From contig JAUYEE010000333.1 of NCBI GenBank assembly GCA_030691545.1, positions 1 through 51,716 of the forward strand: a stretch of DNA of 51,716 nt, read 5' to 3'. Below the pieces are notes generated by a model. That model was given only the letters and a program-made list of their open reading frames with translations, was not told the origin of the DNA and ran no database searches. This DNA comes from a bacterium. GTDB lineage: Bacteria; Auribacterota; JABMQX01. A program made the translations under genes and the position numbers. Position 1 is the stretch's first letter, and each line of letters begins with the position of its first letter. Shown here one piece after another: positions 48,847-51,716 of the stretch.

Positions 48847-50285
48847 TGGCCCTCCAGGCAAAAGACCACATTGCGCACCGCCTTGTGAATAACATACTTG
48901 CCCGTGACGACCGGCGATGATGCGGTGGCGTGATATGCCATCCCGTAGCTCCCGCCCCGGGCGATCTCCGTCGAGTCCGCGCCCTCGAGCCATCCGTCCT
49001 CGCCGGTCTTCAAGTCAATGTAACCATAGGCTGCCCTTCCTCCGGCCCAGCCGGCGTCCCGCACGGCAAAAACCTTGTTGCCTGCGCGTGCCGGTCCCCA
49101 CGATTGGTCGCTCACGCAGAATCCGACGGCGAAGGGGCTGTGGCGGTCGAGGGTCGTACCCGGCTTCGCCTGCCATTCCCATTCGTTCTTGTCAATCCAG
49201 TACCTGTCCTTAATCAGCGGCGCCAGCTTCCCGCTCGACAAATCAAGCTTTCCGACGAACGCCCAGCCCGACGCGTTGATTCGCACAAGGGCATACACGA
49301 CATAGGCGTACCCATCCGGGCCAATCACCGGCAGCGGACCCGTGCAGCCGCCGCCGTGAACGTGCACGATCGGCGCGATGAATTTCTCTTTGCCATCCGC
49401 CGCGTTGAGGACGTGGAATGTTCTGTGATGAGGATGCTCGGCGTACCATGCACGCACCTGTTCAAGGAGTTCATCCTGCACGAGCATCTTGCCGTGATTC
49501 TTCTCACGGAACGGCGCCATCAGGGCTTGGTCGAGCTGGTGGTGAACCGCATGAGCCCCGCGGACAGGTTGTGTCGAGACGATCACGCTGTCCCCGGATG
49601 CCACCAGCCAGTAGTCGCGAATTGCCATTCCGGGCAGTTTGTTCGACTTCCAGAGCTGCTCTCCGCTCTTTCCGTCAAAACAATACACGCGGTTATCTCC
49701 GCCGCCCACGTACAGCACGCCCCTGTCATAAGCGGGCGTCGCCATTACGGGGCCGCCAATCGGAGACCTCCAGACTTGTGCGCCCGTCTTCGCCTCGACC
49801 CCGTAAACAAAGCCATCTCTTCCGGCGATGAAGACCTTCCCGTCGGCGACCACCGGCCCGGCGAGGATGCCTTCTTCAGTCTCGAACGTCCACAGACGAG
49901 AACCATCAGTCGCCGCCACCGCGTGACACCGGCTGTCCATCGAATTCGCGTAAACAATGCCGTCCTCGAAAGCCGGCGTCCCGAAGATGACGGAACCGGT
50001 CGTGTATCGCCACACTTCCTTACCGGTTTCCAGGTCAACCGCGATCAGGTTTCCCCAGTTTGTCCCGAAATAGACCTTGCCAGCAGCGACGATTGGGGGA
50101 CTTCCCGTGTGAGTCGGCTCGACGACCTCGAACGTCCATTTCAACCGATAGGGCGGATCGGGCTGGTCTTGCGTGTAGCCTGTGTGCCCTGGATTCTTCT
50201 GCAACTGCGGCCAGTCCTCGGCGAGGGCTGCGGTGCCGGGTGAAACCGCGACGAACGCGGCCAGCCACACTGCGATACATCTCAT
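48843..50285 (-). CDS. Secreted PQQ-like beta-propeller repeat protein
   Basis: 480 aa from ATG 50285 (GGGAG upstream). Signal peptide of about 22 residues (AALAED). Repeated propeller blades with the typical DLETGKEVWRYTTG, ATDGSRLWTFET, EAKTGAQVWRSPIG and DGKSGEQLWKS ends, each followed by an IVYAN/VFIAG/VLYVGGGD strand. This is the PQQ-like domain used for PQQ enzymes and for BamB-like scaffolds; no disulfide ring or PQQ-binding Asp can be confirmed. Possibly a binding or scaffolding protein on the cell surface. The last 4 bp overlap the following 804-aa gene. Confidence 0.85.
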   Translation of the reverse strand: MRCIAVWLAAFVAVSPGTAALAEDWPQLQKNPGHTGYTQDQPDPPYRLKWTFEVVEPTHTGSPPIVAAGKVYFGTNWGNLIAVDLETGKEVWRYTTGSVIFGTPAFEDGIVYANSMDSRCHAVAATDGSRLWTFETEEGILAGPVVADGKVFIAGRDGFVYGVEAKTGAQVWRSPIGGPVMATPAYDRGVLYVGGGDNRVYCFDGKSGEQLWKSNKLPGMAIRDYWLVASGDSVIVSTQPVRGAHAVHHQLDQALMAPFREKNHGKMLVQDELLEQVRAWYAEHPHHRTFHVLNAADGKEKFIAPIVHVHGGGCTGPLPVIGPDGYAYVVYALVRINASGWAFVGKLDLSSGKLAPLIKDRYWIDKNEWEWQAKPGTTLDRHSPFAVGFCVSDQSWGPARAGNKVFAVRDAGWAGGRAAYGYIDLKTGEDGWLEGADSTEIARGGSYGMAYHATASSPVVTGKYVIHKAVRNVVFCLEGQ

Positions 50286-50465
50286 GCTTTCTCCCTTTTC
50301 ATCGAGGTCACCAGCCCTGGCTGCTTGCCTCATTCCCTGGCCGCTTCAGACGGCTCACCGCCGCCCGCGAGTAACGGCGCCGCCCGAATCAGACCGTCAT
50401 CCCGTTGAAACGGGCAGGCTGTCTGCTCACGACCCCCGTCGGTCCGCCACACTTTGTTGAGATGT

Positions 50466-51467
50466 TCAGCGAAGGGGCGTGAGCGGCCCGATATACTCTT
50501 TGGCAACCACAATGTGGTCAAACCACACCTTGCTTTCGTGTCCGTCCGGCGCCTTCGTCACGTACAAAAGCAGCCACAGGAAATTCAGGTTCAGGTTCTC
50601 ATCCTTTCTCCAGCGGAATCCCTCGAAAGGCTCGCCCTTCGGGTCGGGGAGAAAACTGTCCCATACCCATTTTCCCTTCGGAAATCCTTTGCCAAGATGG
50701 CTGATAACCTGCCCCTCCTTTCGCCAGAGTTGCCCGTCAATCCAGATCGCCTGCTCGCCGTTTCGTTCCGTGACAGGATCGTTCATCTTCATCATCAGCT
50801 CGACACACACCCATTTGCCTCGTGCAGCCGCAAGCTTGTTATCGTTGATGAAATCGTTTCCCCAGAACTTCTCGCCGGGCGAAGATCGCATCTCCATCCA
50901 GTAGCTGTAAAAATCCCACCGCCAGGCGTTGCCATACGGCTCGACTCCCGTTGTGAACCGCTCGTGCCCGCCGGGCCTTTCTCCGGCTCCTCCTTGGGGC
51001 CACGGCGTTGGCGGATTGTACCCCCCCATGTGGACGAAGTGATGAATCGGCGAGCACTTCAGGTCGAACTTCACGTAAAAGCGAAGATGGAGTTGGCCAT
51101 AGCCTGGCTGTAACCGCCGGTATAGGTGTGCTCCGGTGCTCTTCCCCCCGACGTGCGTCATCAGAAGCGACTGTTGCCCCGTGCTCCCTGCCGGAATATC
51201 CGGTGAAAAAGACAGAATCTCCCGATTCGTGATGTTTTCCCAGCTCTTGTTCAGGTCAGCGACCGACCCGGCCTCAAAATCCTCGACGAATACTACCCGG
51301 GTATCCTTCGCGATGCCGACATCACCCGGATACCGCTCGGCGATGCCGCTGTTCCCCTCCGGGAGAGCTCGAGCCGCTTCGCCGCCGGAAGCGGCGCCCA
51401 TCGCCACGGCCGCACACATTGCCGCGATCATGATGCTGAATGCGATTCTGTTTCGTAGAACGTCCAT
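50466..51467 (-). CDS. Secreted jelly-roll (concanavalin-A-like) protein, probably polysaccharide-active
   Basis: 333 aa. GGAGGAAAGGAG lies before the ATG. Sec signal (about 1-26). The body has a beta-sandwich feel: VVFVEDFEAGSVADLNKSWEN, HLRFYVKFDLKCSPIHHFVHMGGYNP, WRWDFYSYWMEM, GKWVCVELMMKMNDP, GEQAIWIDGQLW and KVWFDHIVVAKEYIG at the end. This is the pattern of LamG/polysaccharide-lyase-type jelly rolls found in Planctomycetes. Catalytic residues cannot be fixed. It lies about 180 bp upstream of the PQQ-like gene and could share its transcript. Confidence 0.75.
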   Translation of the reverse strand: MDVLRNRIAFSIMIAAMCAAVAMGAASGGEAARALPEGNSGIAERYPGDVGIAKDTRVVFVEDFEAGSVADLNKSWENITNREILSFSPDIPAGSTGQQSLLMTHVGGKSTGAHLYRRLQPGYGQLHLRFYVKFDLKCSPIHHFVHMGGYNPPTPWPQGGAGERPGGHERFTTGVEPYGNAWRWDFYSYWMEMRSSPGEKFWGNDFINDNKLAAARGKWVCVELMMKMNDPVTERNGEQAIWIDGQLWRKEGQVISHLGKGFPKGKWVWDSFLPDPKGEPFEGFRWRKDENLNLNFLWLLLYVTKAPDGHESKVWFDHIVVAKEYIGPLTPLR

Positions 51468-51638
51468 TTTGTCTTTCTCCTTTCCTCCATATCCGCTTGT
51501 CTTCTGCTATCCTTGAAAGTCTCGAGTCGGCGCCTTTCTGACGAGGACAAAGACCTTCGCCTATCCTCCCACAACAACTTATAGAAGGCAATACCGCATT
51601 ACCTATGCGCTTAGGCCTGCGACTTTCCGATTCGTTCC

Positions 51639-51662
51639 GGTATCCGTTATGGACGGGATACC
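51639..51662. repeat. Dyad upstream of the jelly-roll gene
   Basis: GGTATCC (51639-51645), 10-bp centre, GGATACC (51656-51662): a perfect 7-bp inverted repeat about 170 bp upstream of the ATG. Could be a regulator-binding site or a hairpin. The rest of 51468-51716 shows no gene. Confidence 0.4.
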
Positions 51663-51716
51663 TGGGCTCCAAAAGTCTTTAATTTCCGTTCGTGCACCAG
51701 ATTTTTTTCGCTGTTC

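Noticed and set aside
48930..50243. 437-codon plus-strand frame across the PQQ-like gene
   Set aside because: Antisense to clear propeller blades; composition is Arg/Pro/Ser-rich as expected of shadow frames.

Overview
The window looks like a chromosomal segment of an uncultured, GC-rich, diderm bacterium. Diderm: there is an outer-membrane beta-barrel protein ending in Phe, several lipobox signal peptides, and many twin-arginine (Tat) exported proteins. The C-terminal half of the beta-helix protein (TSP3/EF-hand-like Asp-rich repeats followed by a 'Y-x-V ... YYRVEV' tail), exported Gfo/Idh/MocA oxidoreductases, a DUF6807 (PmoA-like) protein, PQQ-type propellers and a DUF6599-like lipoprotein are a combination I associate with Planctomycetes/Verrucomicrobia/Lentisphaerae and candidate phyla such as Hydrogenedentota or Sumerlaeota. 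The exact phylum cannot be fixed from sequence reading alone.

Layout. 1-18 kb is mostly housekeeping: the 3' end of an unknown gene, a YihY/BrkB membrane protein, a TPR protein, prfB (release factor 2, with an intact +1 programmed frameshift), rph (RNase PH), then a minus-strand operon of ABC-type substrate-binding lipoprotein, ATPase, permease, an unknown two-TM protein and a SAM methyltransferase. A divergent ppdK follows, then a sigma-70 family factor, an ICMT/PEMT-like membrane methyltransferase, apt, a small membrane protein, and the tldD-pmbA pair. An intact IS66-family element (18273-20101, 8-bp target duplication TGCTGCGC) sits between tldD and a class-I aminotransferase gene. A thermonuclease-like protein and a gene-poor gap of about 0.9 kb follow.

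23-51 kb is accessory and dominated by exported carbohydrate-active and oxidoreductase-like proteins. They include a beta-propeller glycosidase-like protein, a small lipoprotein, a Tat-exported GH10 enzyme, a Tat-exported L-fucose-isomerase-like protein, a DUF6807 protein, two Tat-exported Gfo/Idh/MocA proteins, a Tat-exported enolase-superfamily (MLE/MR) protein, a Tat-exported AKR with ferredoxin-like cysteines, a tandem pair of Tat-exported AKR-like proteins, two ApbE flavin transferases, and (44-51 kb) a beta-helix protein, an 804-aa protein of unknown family, a PQQ-like propeller and a jelly-roll-like protein. Between these lie a DUF6599-like lipoprotein, a stand-alone B12-dependent methionine synthase activation-domain protein, an outer-membrane barrel, an HD-domain protein and a large TPR protein.

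Working model (inference): polysaccharide (GH10 plus propeller/beta-helix/jelly-roll proteins) is cut outside or in the periplasm, and the released sugars are oxidised, isomerised or dehydrated by Tat-exported, cofactor-loaded enzymes that elsewhere are usually cytoplasmic. Most unusual signals: (i) a nonameric TCTGYG-type repeat present in each of the four consecutive gaps between 26.08 and 30.08 kb; (ii) a 59-aa eight-cysteine protein made of two copies of C-C-x-x-C-S-x-F-E-D-C, with a near-consensus promoter, a foldable leader and a perfect Shine-Dalgarno sequence; (iii) the tandem AKR-like Tat proteins followed by a Gfo/Idh gene whose stop overlaps the start of an apbE lacking a signal peptide. 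No tRNA, rRNA, CRISPR array or recognisable riboswitch was seen.
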